A DNA stretch of 64,000 bases from positions 234,258 through 298,257 of the forward strand of contig JAYMGJ010000119.1 in the NCBI GenBank assembly GCA_037178675.1, read 5' to 3'. Numbering within the stretch: the first letter of the stretch is position 1; every line of letters begins with the position of its first letter. The notes below the pieces were generated by a model. That model searched no databases. It saw only the letters and a list, made by a program, of their open reading frames with translations, and was not told where the DNA came from. Below, one piece after another: positions 1 through 10,258 of the stretch. Both the position numbers and the translations under genes were made by a program. The DNA comes from Scleroderma bovista. Lineage: Eukaryota > Basidiomycota > Agaricomycetes > Boletales > Sclerodermataceae.

Positions 1-483
1 TATCATCTGCTTCATTTTGAAGAAGCCCGAGAAGTCCCGCGAATAGGTGCCTAGGACGGCGATTGATACCCCATCTTCAATCCTCGATTCAGCTTCGTTT
101 TCGCCATCTGCAATGCTTGTCCGATTTCGTTCTTTGTGCCGCATGGTTGTATTTCAGCAGTGTCGTCTCCCAGGTGCCTCATGGACCACAACTCGGGCTG
201 TGTATGTTATCGTGTATTGTTATGCTATATCGTGCAATGGCATTGCGATGTGTTACTCTTGTACAATATCATCTGATATCGTTTGATATATCGAATCCAG
301 TGAGAGATCAAACAGTGCCGGATAGCCAGTACACCTGCGCAGCGACCACAATGGACTGCATCATATCATCTCCATGTGGTGTCGATCGTCAAAATCATTT
401 TTCCATATTCATCTATGTACAGGGGTCTTAGGCGATACTATCTACACTGTCGATAGGTGCGATATTATGATATATTCGTACAA
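1..483. other. No supported gene; upstream of YPP1-like fragment
   Basis: I see no exon that continues the YPP1-like reading frame upstream. Open frames here have no recognisable family signature and are broken by stops. AT-rich TGATAT/ATATCA-type motifs recur around 260-300. If the downstream gene were complete, its first roughly 600 codons should lie here or before the window, so this stretch is either an unusually long intron or foreign sequence. Confidence 0.4.
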
Positions 484-1076
484 GAGACCAAAACCAAGGG
501 TGACGTCACGAGGGAGGACAAATTGCTCAGTGACCTGTGGGCGGCATCTGCAGCTACATTCCGCAGACAGGGTAAGATTGAACAGGCCAAAGGGGCTATC
601 CAAGAAGCGGAAGTGAAGAACCCCGATAACCCTGCTGTATGGGTTCAGGTACACTGTCCCCCACTTAGTGCGAGAGTCTTGCTCACATTGCCTACCAGTT
701 CGGATTATACCACTATGCCCTGAACCACGAACGTCAGGCAATAGACGCCCTACAAAAAGCCCTGTTCATCTCCCCCGAAGATGTACCCGCCACAGTCCAC
801 ATGTGTCGCATCTACCTCGATACCAGCACCAGCACGTCGAAGGAGTCCTCCGAATCGGACAGCAACAAAGACAAGGTGGATTTGTCTGCAGGACTGCTGA
901 GGTATATCACGCGTTCTCGGGGATGGGATGTACCTGAGGCGTGGTACTATCTTGCCAAGGCATATGGACTGCAAGGCCGCAAGGACGAAGAACGCGAGTG
1001 TCTGGTGACTGCTTTGAAGTTGAGTGAATGGAGATGTATCAGGGACGTGGGGCGTGCGGTGGGGTGGTGTCTATAG
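484..1076 (+). CDS. YPP1/TTC7-like TPR protein, C-terminal part only
   Basis: Two exons are visible: about 484-648 and 699-1076, joined by a 50-bp GT-AG intron (649-698). Spliced in frame they give TPR-like helices: a first unit with RRQGKIEQAKGAIQEAE, a second with YHYALNHERQAIDALQKAL followed by FISPEDVPATVHMCRIYL, then GWDVPEAWYYLAKAYGLQG and a C-terminus ending in GWCL. This matches the C-terminal TPR block of the YPP1/TTC7 family, which scaffolds the phosphatidylinositol 4-kinase Stt4 at the plasma membrane. Family members are usually above 700 residues; fewer than 200 are seen here. Upstream exons are not visible in the preceding 480 bases, so the gene is either cut by the window edge behind a long intron or truncated. 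The family call is from motif reading. Confidence 0.6.
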
Positions 1077-1179
1077 CATCTGCAGTCAGGACCTATGTTC
1101 ACTGTGCTGTGGTCTATATCTTTTCATGAGGCAACGCCCGATTGGTTGTCTTACAGTATAAAAGATGAAGACTACGATA

Positions 1180-1955
1180 TTATTCAGCTGTTTGCGATGA
1201 TGACGTCGATGGAACTGGTGCACTGTCATCACCATCACCTTCGTACCGCGCTCGTTTTCCTTTTCCCTTGGCATACCAATCGAACTGTTTCAACTTGGAC
1301 GACGGAGGCGACTCTGTAGTAGGGCCTGTCAGCTCTGCAGGTCCGAACGTAATATCTTGAATAGCAATCGCGCAACGATCCCCATCGATGCGCTGAAGAA
1401 CTCCTTGGACGGTGACATGTTTGCCTACGGCTGGCATTGGAGTTTTTGATAGGCGACGATGAGAAGTCGGATAGTAGCATGTGATACGAATGGTTTGCTG
1501 TGCTACAGCTGCCCATTGGACGATGTCGAGATCGAAGCCAAGATGGCGCTCTACATCAGTGGTAGAACGCGTGACTTTACCACAAAGCACGAAGACGCCG
1601 AAAGCTCGACTGCCCGTAGGTAGTCGCTGCGGCTCCTAATTGCAAAGCGCGATATTAGAAAATAAAAAAACTCAAATGGCAAGCCACTCACGCAGTTAGC
1701 ATACAGCTGCAAGGAAGCATCATCCTCATGCACGTTTGCACTCGGTGCAAGCAGTGCACGAGCAGCGACGAAGTAGATGCCCTTATCAACGGCCGTGCTC
1801 TCAGGCCCGCCGTAAATGAAGATCTCCACAGGAAAATCGCCGCTTGGCATAGGAATGTACGCATCATGCTTCCAGTAGTGTCTCTTGTCTGCCGGCATGA
1901 ATTGAATGCCATCATCAAGACCGAGGATGCCGACGAAGTTGCATGCGGACGCCAT
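1180..1955 (-). CDS. Hypothetical protein, possible OB-fold, two exons
   Basis: Exon 1 is 1955-1692, the intron 1691-1636 (GTGAGT...TTAG), exon 2 1635-1180, giving about 239 residues. The first ATG in frame is at 1955 (MASACNFVGILG); the frame stays open further upstream but without an ATG. Exon 1 contains a beta-rich stretch (DFPVEIFIYGGPES); exon 2 contains GVFVLCGKVTRSTTDVE and VTVQGVLQRIDGDRCAIAIQ, alternating hydrophobic strands that look like an OB-fold, followed by a low-complexity S/T/P tail. I do not recognise a named family. Similar two-part beta-rich hypothetical proteins are, in my recollection, multicopy in Agaricomycetes and often near mobile DNA; a nucleic-acid-binding role is inference only. 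Confidence 0.5.
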
Positions 1956-3485
1956 GAGAAGAGATGCAAAGAGAAAAGTTTTCACGAACAATGATGATGG
2001 TCGTCAGCGCGTACGTCACAACTGCTGTGGGTGACATCACATGCCAGACTGCAGACTGCCCAGAGGCGAAGACGAACTGGATGCGTTGAAAGCACGGACG
2101 CCATGAGAAGATATGGAAAGAACGCAGCATGAAGTCGACGATCGACACAGCTGATGGCCCTCACAGCGCGCAGCATATCTTGCAGCCAGCGAAGTGATCG
2201 CACTGAGGCGAAGACAACGACGATGCGCAGCCACTTCAGCAGCTACATCACAACGGTGGATGACATCACTTGCCAGACCGCACTGAGGCGAGGACAATGC
2301 GCAGCCACTTGAAGATGACAAAGATGGTCCCGTGCAGGAGGAACCACCTGCCGCCGGCTTTATCATGATAATGTAGTAGATATATGGTTTGGGCAAATTT
2401 GGTGATGCACCTGTTACCGTCCCAGATCAGCATGAACAAAATTTGGGGCTCTAAATTCAATGAACAGCCAAAACCACATCAGCCACCAGCTGCATGCTTG
2501 TACTCACGGTTACTGCTATCAACGGTCTGATGGGTCTCTTGTGAAGCTCGCTCAGCGAGTCGAAAAGCCCAGGAAACTTTTGGGGAAATCGGAGAACATG
2601 ACGGAAAGAAACGACAGCTTGGCTGCACTGTCTCCTTTTAAAGAACGACTATCTTCGAAGTTTCTTGAGCGTCCGGGGAGATTAGCTGTGGTGGCAAGGT
2701 ACAGTTCACTATGAATCACGCAAAATAGCAACATGAAAGAAACATGCTTCGAGACCCTACCTTTAGGAGATACCCCAATCCACTTTAGCGCAGACGTATC
2801 CAACGAGAAGAGTCCATTGAGGCCAGTCGCTAAGTGGGGCTACTCAGTCCCATGAAAGTAGCGCTTGATAGAAGATCAAGATGCGAATCTTATGGGGTTT
2901 ATTGCTTCCCTGACAGATTGCTCGGCAGTGGAGTAGAGACCGATTGGCATCGATGTGGTGCTATCTTGCGTGATCAAGGAGTACAAAATATGCCAGGGAA
3001 TCCGAGCGCTTGCTCACAAGATATCGACCCAAAACATCCGGTGACCCATCCAACCACATTTCGCACGATTGTCGTAGACCACCGTGGTCGAACAGCGAAG
3101 TCATCCATGGCGCCTGGAGATTACAGATCTCTCCCAACTCAGTGTAATCACCCTTTTGACCGTCCAGGATTGAGGTGAGTTCCGCATCGTCGCACATTAC
3201 ATTATGTATAGTCAGTTAGCCCAGGGCCTCCCAGCTTTACGCGAATGCCACCCTCAACGGCGGGCCAGGTGACTACTTATTGTCATCGGTTTTATCGGTT
3301 TATCACAAACGATGGAGTCTCCGTCGACGGTCTCGGTCTATGTTCTCCATTGGTTCTCTGTCGTAAAGAGTATGTTGGGGCGTTGCTGCTTGCCCAAATA
3401 AGAGCTGACTTAATCGCAGCCCCTTTTCGACTTATCCGCGTTCTTATAAGAATAACGATTCGCACCCGACCTCCCGCTCCCGTCA
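1956..3485. other. Intergenic stretch, no convincing gene
   Basis: No recognisable gene. A minus-strand open frame starts with ATG at 3197 and ends at 2961 (78 codons); a second minus-strand frame lies between 2803 and 2552. The two could be exons of one short unknown protein, but neither has a family signature. The last 100 bases before 3486 would be the egt1 promoter and leader. Confidence 0.35.
2195..2316. repeat. Short imperfect direct repeat
   Basis: The motif CACTGAGGCGAAGACAA followed by GATGCGCAGCCACTT occurs near 2200-2236 and again, slightly shortened, near 2280-2310. A related version (CCCAGAGGCGAAGACGAACT) precedes it near 2058. It looks like local duplication in non-coding DNA. 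Confidence 0.5.
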
Positions 3486-6400
3486 ATGATGTGCAACCTC
3501 TCTGCAGAACAAACTGGAGAGATTCATATCCTCGATGTCCGTCGTCGTCCCAGTTCTGACGACGAACAGCCTGCAAACGCTGATACCGTCCATGTCACGA
3601 ACGAGATTACTAAAGGTTTGGATGCGCCGTTCAACAGCAAGACCTTACCCACGCTGCTTTTATATGACGAGCGTGGGCTGAGGCTGTACGATAAGATCAC
3701 TACCGATGCACCAGAGTACTATCCATTCGGTGCGGAGGAGGAGATCCTCAGAGACCACGCCTCTGACATCGTACAAGTCATGCACAACCGCACTGGCAGT
3801 GTCGTCCCAGGAGAAGTCGTCGTCGAACTTGGCGCCGGGTAAGGTTCTCAGACTCTTATCTCGGCTGCGGGGGGGATGCGAGGGCGCCCAAGGGCGGTGC
3901 CATTCTTGCGAAACAACTTCCATACTCGTGTTTCCCTAGCAAGCGCCAGAGTTTGTTGACCACTCTTTCCATACCCCTAGGGCTCTTCGCAAGACGTCTT
4001 ATATTTTACGCGCATTATCTGAGCTGGTACCAAAACCCTCCCCGGTTGCTCCTATTTCCTATTTCGCCCTCGATCTTGAAGAACGTGAACTCAAGCGCAC
4101 TCTTAGCGAGCTCAACTTGTCCGACCTCGGGCCCGTCCTCTCTGGCAAGGTCGAAACACAGGGCTTATTAGGCACCTATGAAAGTGGCCTTCGCTTCATC
4201 ACAGATGGTGGCCTTTCGATCGCCGAACGGGAAGATGCCAACTTCGAACGCAGCATTAGTAAGACCCGCGAGCGAAATGATTCCACAAGCTCCTCTGAGT
4301 CCACGTCCACTTGTTCAAGCACCGAGGCTACTTCTCTATCCACCGTGGACCAGCCCCCTCTCCACTTGATGTTCCTGGGTTCATCTATTGGAAATTTTGC
4401 AACTGGGGAGGATGCCGACTTTATCCGTCCATTCCCGCTTAGGCCCGCCTCTGGAGACACATTTCTTCTGGGGCTGAGCCATGACACCAAGCGCGAAGAT
4501 ATTGAGCTGGCCTACAATGATCCCAAGGGTCACACCAAGGACTTTATCATGAACGGGCTCAGCGCTACGGGAAGTGCTCTAGGCGATTCGGACTTATTTG
4601 ACCGTGACAACTGGGAATACGTCAACTGGTACAACGAAGATGAGCGTTCGTGCTTCAAATTGGCTCTTGCCTTCCATTTAATACTCCTATCTAGGGGTTC
4701 ACGAGGCATACTACAAGTGTGTACGTTCTCACCAAATCCAACTTCCGGGCTCCGAGAGGAAGATCCAGTTCCTCGAAGGCGAGCTAGTCAATATTGAAAT
4801 CTCTAAGAAGGCAAGCAGATCACTGTCAATGACTACACGCTACAGGCTTCTGATGTTATGACGAATTTAGTACTCCGAGAGTGACATGTTCACGCTTTTC
4901 ACCAGGACGCAGCTGCGGCCCATTCAACGCTGGGTTGATAGCAGTGGCAGGCACTCACTTGTCCTTCTCGAGCGTCCACCGTTCGTGTTCCAGTTTGAAC
5001 CGAGCCCGACCACACAAGCTGGCCCGTATGGTCCCTTCACTGTGCCTACTATTAAGGACTGGGAAACTATTTGGACTGCCTGGGATTTTGTGACGTTGCG
5101 CATGATCCCTCCTTCAATGCTCTTTCAGAAGCCGATCGAACTCAGACATATCTGTCTATTCTATTTGGGGCACGTCCCAGCATTCTTAGACAATCACTTG
5201 TCCTACCAACTGAAGGAGCCGAATACCGAACCCGAGGAATTCAAGGTCAGTTGAATAATGATCGCCCTCAGATTCCTATGGATTGACGCTACCTTTTATG
5301 GCAGTGTCTTTTCGAAGTAGGTGTCTGATTCCTTTTCGTGAGTGCCGCTGACCTGGCCAAAATTTTAGAGGGGTATCGATCCCAATGTAGATGACCCCAC
5401 TCAATGCCATGTAAGTAACAGCTAGCGAGAAGTATTAGTTGGTCTCAAAACAAGGGAATCGTAGGATCACCCCGAGGTTCCCCAATTCGATGAAGACTGG
5501 CCATCCCTCGGCAGCATTCTATCCTACAGACTCCGCGTTAGAGAGCGGCTCCTCAAGCTTTACGACGATATATCTTCTGGAAAGGTGCAGCTCACCCGGA
5601 GCGTTGCGCGCGTGCTTTTCATGACCTACGAGCATGAGGGTCAGCATTTGGAGGTGAGGGTTCCGATCGCAGACTCGATCTATTTTGGCTTTGCGAGGTT
5701 TTTCACCTCGGCGTGTGTGTGGATGTGTCCCCATTACTCACGACTGAATGAACATAGACTTTATTGTATATGCTCATTCAGCGAGCTGGAACGGGCACAA
5801 TTCCCCCACCCGATTTTACCCCGCCTCCCTGGGAGTCCCTCGTAGCGTCATGGAATGCCGCACCCAAGCCTGCGTCCCCCACTATTTTTGTTGATGCGAC
5901 CACTGTGACTATTGGAATCGACGATATCGAGAGCCAAGACAATGATCCTGTCAGGTCTCTTGAAGTGAACGGACACGTGTTCGGATGGGACAATGAGAGC
6001 CCGAAACAGGAGGTTGTCGTCGAGGCATTCAGAATCGAGTGGAGGCCAGTCACCAATGGCGAATTCTTCGAGTTCTACAAGAAGACCACGCAAGCCGTAG
6101 ATGCCAAGTCCAAGTCCAAATCCAAGAGCAAGTTGTCCTTCCCTGCCAGTTGGGTCACCACCACGGAAGACGGAGAAATCCAAGTACGCACGTTGTACGG
6201 TCCGATTCCGATGAAGATCGCCTGGGATTGGCCTGTCGTTACCTCGTACGACAACTTGTCTGCGTATGCTATCGTTAAGGGGGGACGGCTTCCTACTGAA
6301 CCGGAGCTTCGTGTGTTCCTGGATATGTTCTCGTCCGGATACAGCGGTGGTGGAAACAACGGATTTAGGAACTGGCACCCGGTTCCGTGAGTACACCCCC

Positions 6401-6887
6401 CCGTGCCATTTTTATCACGTCTCATTGAGTATATGTTGACTCGTGCTCCATGTTCCATGTGGTGTTTTTGGATGAGCAGGGCGACCATGGGCTTGGAGAA
6501 GGATGGCGGGAAAGGACATAATGGAGGAGTGTGGGAATGGACGTCAACTGTGATGGACAAGCGCGATGGCTTCGTGCCATCGAGCCGTTACCCAGGGTAA
6601 GCACCGCTTCTCCCTACAGCACCCTATGAACACGACGATGTAATGATTTCGTATACTAGGTACTCCGCCGACTTCTTCGATGGAGCTCATAATGTTGTGG
6701 TACGTGATCTTTGCTTCACGATGATATAGTAGCTTTTCATTCACGACGTCCTTTCTGTTTCTGCCAGCTCGGTGGTTCGTATGCTACTATTCCGCGGATT
6801 GCGGAGAGACGAAGCTTCCGGAACTGGTACCAGCGTAACTATCCATATGCGTGGGTCGGCGGCAGAGTCGCGTATAACTCGAACTGA
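3486..6887 (+). CDS. egt1: Ergothioneine biosynthesis protein 1 (Egt1)
   Basis: Bifunctional enzyme making hercynine from histidine (SAM-dependent N-trimethylation) and then hercynylcysteine sulfoxide (iron- and oxygen-dependent sulfoxide synthase). Eleven exons: 3486-3838, 3981-4645, 4695-4810, 4871-5245, 5305-5316, 5369-5410, 5465-5653, 5758-6386, 6480-6596, 6660-6699, 6768-6887, giving about 885 residues, the usual fungal length. Domains in order: EgtD-type methyltransferase with VVVELGAG (residues ~111-118), DinB-like iron-binding domain with LRHICLFYLGH and YEHEGQHLETLLYML (the HxxxH iron ligands), then an FGE-sulfatase-like domain with NGGVWEWTST and a C-terminus ending GGRVAYNSN. Odd points: exon 5 is only 12 nt, and the third intron (4811-4870) has a GC donor (GCAAGC). 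A degraded partial copy lies at 15030-15375. Confidence 0.93.
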
Positions 6888-7421
6888 AGATTCTGCGGGA
6901 AGTTCACATCAATCTCAGAGGTCTAGAGTTGTAAGAGTAGTGATGGTGCTCGATCTGTCGTTGTGTCTGCTGTAAGAGTGTCGTGCTAGTGTCCATCTAT
7001 GTAGTTTATGTGTATGTATATCGATGTAAAATAGTGCTATCTTGGTTAGTAGCAGGAAAACCAGAAGAGTACTAGCCTGTTGGAATTGATTGTATGTATT
7101 TTTGAGCTGCTTCCTACCATCTTGTACCAAAAATCATTATCACCGTTGGATTTCCGACTAGTTAGCACTGGCATCATCGGGATCAGAACTTCATGAAATT
7201 ATGCATACATGACATCGTAAAACAATGCGCGCCGAGCACATCATTACAAAAAAGAGTCGGGACATTCACTTTGGATACTGTGGTGATGTTACATAAACAA
7301 GAAGACTCCAGGTCAGTGAGAATGAGGATATGGACAATGAGGGAGGCTAGTCGAGTGTCCCGGACTATACTGATGCAGTATTTTGTCTGGAGGGTATCTC
7401 GGCGAAACTATCACCTTGCCT
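6888..7421. other. Convergent intergenic region, start of duplicated block
   Basis: 3' flanks of egt1 (+) and GTPase copy A (-). Bases from about 7010 to 7430 recur in order at about 15376-15745 with roughly three-quarters identity by eye, including the string ACAATGCGCGCCG (7222 and 15570). No gene seen. Confidence 0.6.
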
Positions 7422-9370
7422 TTATGTTGTGAGAAGCATTCCCGAAGCTGCCTTGTGGATCTGTTGTGAGCCATTTTCAAACTGTAATGTATGCACGCTC
7501 AGGACGAATTCTGCAGAGCTTGGCTAACTTACGGCCTCATAGTAGGAGTCCAGTGCACGAATGATGCGTGACACAGTAAGCTTCGTAGCACTGTCATCGA
7601 AGCCGGTGCCTCCTGGGTAGTGAGACGCATCTTCCACATTCCCAAGAGCATCGATAACCGGTTTCCACCAGTACACCATGATATTCATATCAGCAACAAC
7701 TTCCCTTGTACATTTCAAAATCGTATTCAAGGCGTCTATTTTTTGTATCAGCCACGGAACAGAGATATGGATGGCGCTTACCGGACCGCTTTGCTGCCTT
7801 TCTGTTTCGGAACCTATCAATGATTCCGGATAGGTTAGGATACTGGGATAAAATTGACCGGATGTGATTGGTGACCTAAAGAAAATGGTCAACCGGTGGA
7901 TGCACACGGATTGCAATTTACTTACCATTTCCATGTCGTCCCGAGCCTTCACCCACATACCATACGTGAATGCACGGGCCTGCTGATCTGCGTTCGTAAA
8001 CTGCCGGAGACCGTGCATGCTTTCTGATGACCGTGCCGATCTCAAGCTTGCTAACCCTCGCTGCACACACTTAACACTCTCCTCCATTGCATCTGCGAAT
8101 TGAATAGCCCGAGAAGGTACTAAACGGGAAAGTTCGGGATGAGCAGAAGTTATGGTAGATTCGGATGTCCTTTGTCCTAAATCAGCGTGCGTGCGACTCC
8201 TAGGCAACCAGAAACATACTTGATTAGTTGAAGAAGCTTCGTATAGTGCACGACACTCTTTGTTTCAGGAGTAGGGAAGTTGCTGGTAAGCTCATAGTGA
8301 GATGGAGGATCGCTGTCGCTGAGGTAAAGTCATCGATTAATGTTGGCCTGTACACTTTGATTGATACACACCTTTCAGTTGTCATAGTCATGGCGCGTTT
8401 CAAATCTTCGAGCTGCTCCGACAACCCAGTGATCACTCGATTCAATCTTTGCCTTTCCTCAGCGATCTCACACTGCATCGCCCCCCACACGTTCGCGTTC
8501 ACTGACTCCATTTCTTCTTTGTGTTTCTTCAACATCCCTTCGATGTCAGTTCGAAGTTCGATACCTGCTTCGGTGTCCTTTAGATGCTTGTTCTGCTGGG
8601 CCATCTCACGAACAATCTGGACAGTCGTGGCAGTCTTGCCGAGGAGATGGTTGATAACCTCAGTTGCAGACTGGGGAGTATTGTGATGACGCATTATGGT
8701 GGCTCCCCCGTCCAGTAGGGGCTTGAACATGTTCTCGCTCAACTTCAATTCTTGCTCACGTTTTAACCCTTCTTCTAGAGAAACCATGTCCCACATTGTC
8801 GTAATGATGACAACGTTCTCTAGGGAGTCAGGACCGCAAAGTTTCTGGAACATCCGTAGGTTTAATTGCGAAGTCCTTCCAATTCGGATATCACTGATCC
8901 GATGGATATAGACAAGTCCGGAAAGTCGAGATTTTTGTCCCCGTTTGTAACTACGGGAGATGCATGAGAAGTCATCAGCAAAAGAAACGCACATCTCACT
9001 CCTTGGTCAAGAAAGTTGCAATCATGTTTAGGACTTTCACATCCGTCATTCCATCGCGTGAATCATCAAAACCAGGGGTATCCACCAGTGTAATTGTGCC
9101 ATTTTCGGTGTTCCAGGGGACGGGTTGAACTTCATTGGTTTCGGACTGGATTCCATGTCCAACCTTGATTTCTGTGCGTAAACCTGGCGGCACTGCATTC
9201 CGAATAAACTGAATCAATTGTTTCAGAACAAATGGCCTAATCACCGCAGGATATGTCTTACAGAAGACTTTCCGACCCCTGTAGGGCCCATGACGCTGGG
9301 TTGATGATTAGCTCGAGTAAAGAAGCACTGGCCACCGAACTTACGCAATTACATGCTCTTCGCTGGACAT
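7422..9370 (-). CDS. AIG1-like GTPase with helical C-terminus (copy A)
   Basis: Nine exons on the minus strand: 9370-9345, 9295-9262, 9208-9000, 8950-8372, 8318-8220, 8169-7926, 7875-7782, 7735-7533, 7481-7422, about 515 residues with no disruption. The G domain shows G1 GPTGVGKSS (12-20), G3 DTPGFDD (63-69) and TTMWD (140-144) in place of the usual NKxD/TKxD. A charged coiled coil follows (EGMLKKHKEEMESV ... ERQRLNRVITGLSEQLEDL), then a helical C-terminal region with SRAIQFADAMEESV, FTYGMWVKARDDMEM and YWWKPVIDALGNVEDA. Such genes are multicopy in Agaricomycetes; no function is established. Exon-intron positions are shared with copies B, C and D. Separated from copy B by a divergent intergenic region. 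A GIMAP/AIG1-style GTP switch coupled to an effector-like helical module is inference. Confidence 0.8.
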
Positions 9371-10258
9371 GGCCTCAAGTTAGCAAATGTCGCTGTCCTA
9401 AAATCAAACTGTGTTTGGAGAGTCGTTCATCGTCAGGTTCTGGCTTATAATGTTGGCATTGGGCATTGGGGCCACCCCTGTGCATGGATCAAACTTCCCG
9501 TTTCCAATAACGCTCATGTTGTGCTCATTTTTCGTAGTTTTGGTCAATCGGTATAAACCTTCATTAATATAACAGGGATCCTTGCCTTGAGGGCAGCGAT
9601 TTGAAATTATCCACCAGCAATCCGACTGTGCTGGCGAAACCCTTGCCCGAAGAAGGCCCCAGTATATGTCCAATTCCCATGGTTAACCCTACATTCGTTT
9701 TGGCATGGTAACCCCCAGTGAATATAAAAAGCATGGCCTAGGAAGGGGCCGAGTGCATTAGTTTGTCACTATAAAGTTGTCAAGTAAGGGAACCATGGAC
9801 CACATTCACGCGGTACCTATTACCTATTACCGCATCTTTTCAACGTCACCCAAACATTTATGTAACTTCCAGGCTGTAATGCCGTTGTCATGCATCAATA
9901 AAGTAGCGTGATAACTCAAGCATACCCGAAAAAGTTTTGAACCTCGTTGAGGGAGAGTTGTTTGGAATTCGCCGAACCCATGCTCCTACGATCACAAATG
10001 GTTCTTTCAGCTGGGCTCGTTGCATCCTATATATAAAGCATAGGGTGGATGGTGGATGGCAGAGGGCAAAAGAACACGAGTTTGGCCCACTCGGGGATTC
10101 ATCTCATATATCACGTAATGAAAGTCTCATTTCCACAACTCGAGGATTTCAGTGCCGAACGATGCGTTGCGCAACAAGAGGAAGTTCAATTAACCCACCA
10201 TATAAGCCTGCAGCATCATGATCGATTTTCCCAGCAGACGATATTCCCATCTGACACT
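9371..10258. promoter_or_regulatory. Divergent promoter region of GTPase copies A and B
   Basis: 888 bases between the start codons of copy A (-) and copy B (+). No gene seen. Sequence near 9540-9610 (TTCATTAATATAACAGG, CCTTGCCTTGAGG) and near 10025-10070 (ATAGGGTGGATG) recurs upstream of copy D at about 17950-18150, so the whole region was duplicated with copy A. Short TATA-like strings (TATATATAAAG near 10028) precede copy B. Confidence 0.45.

Noticed and set aside
6039..6396. Alternative frames inside egt1 exon 8
   Set aside because: The egt1 reading is continuous and family-conserved; the other frames are shadows.
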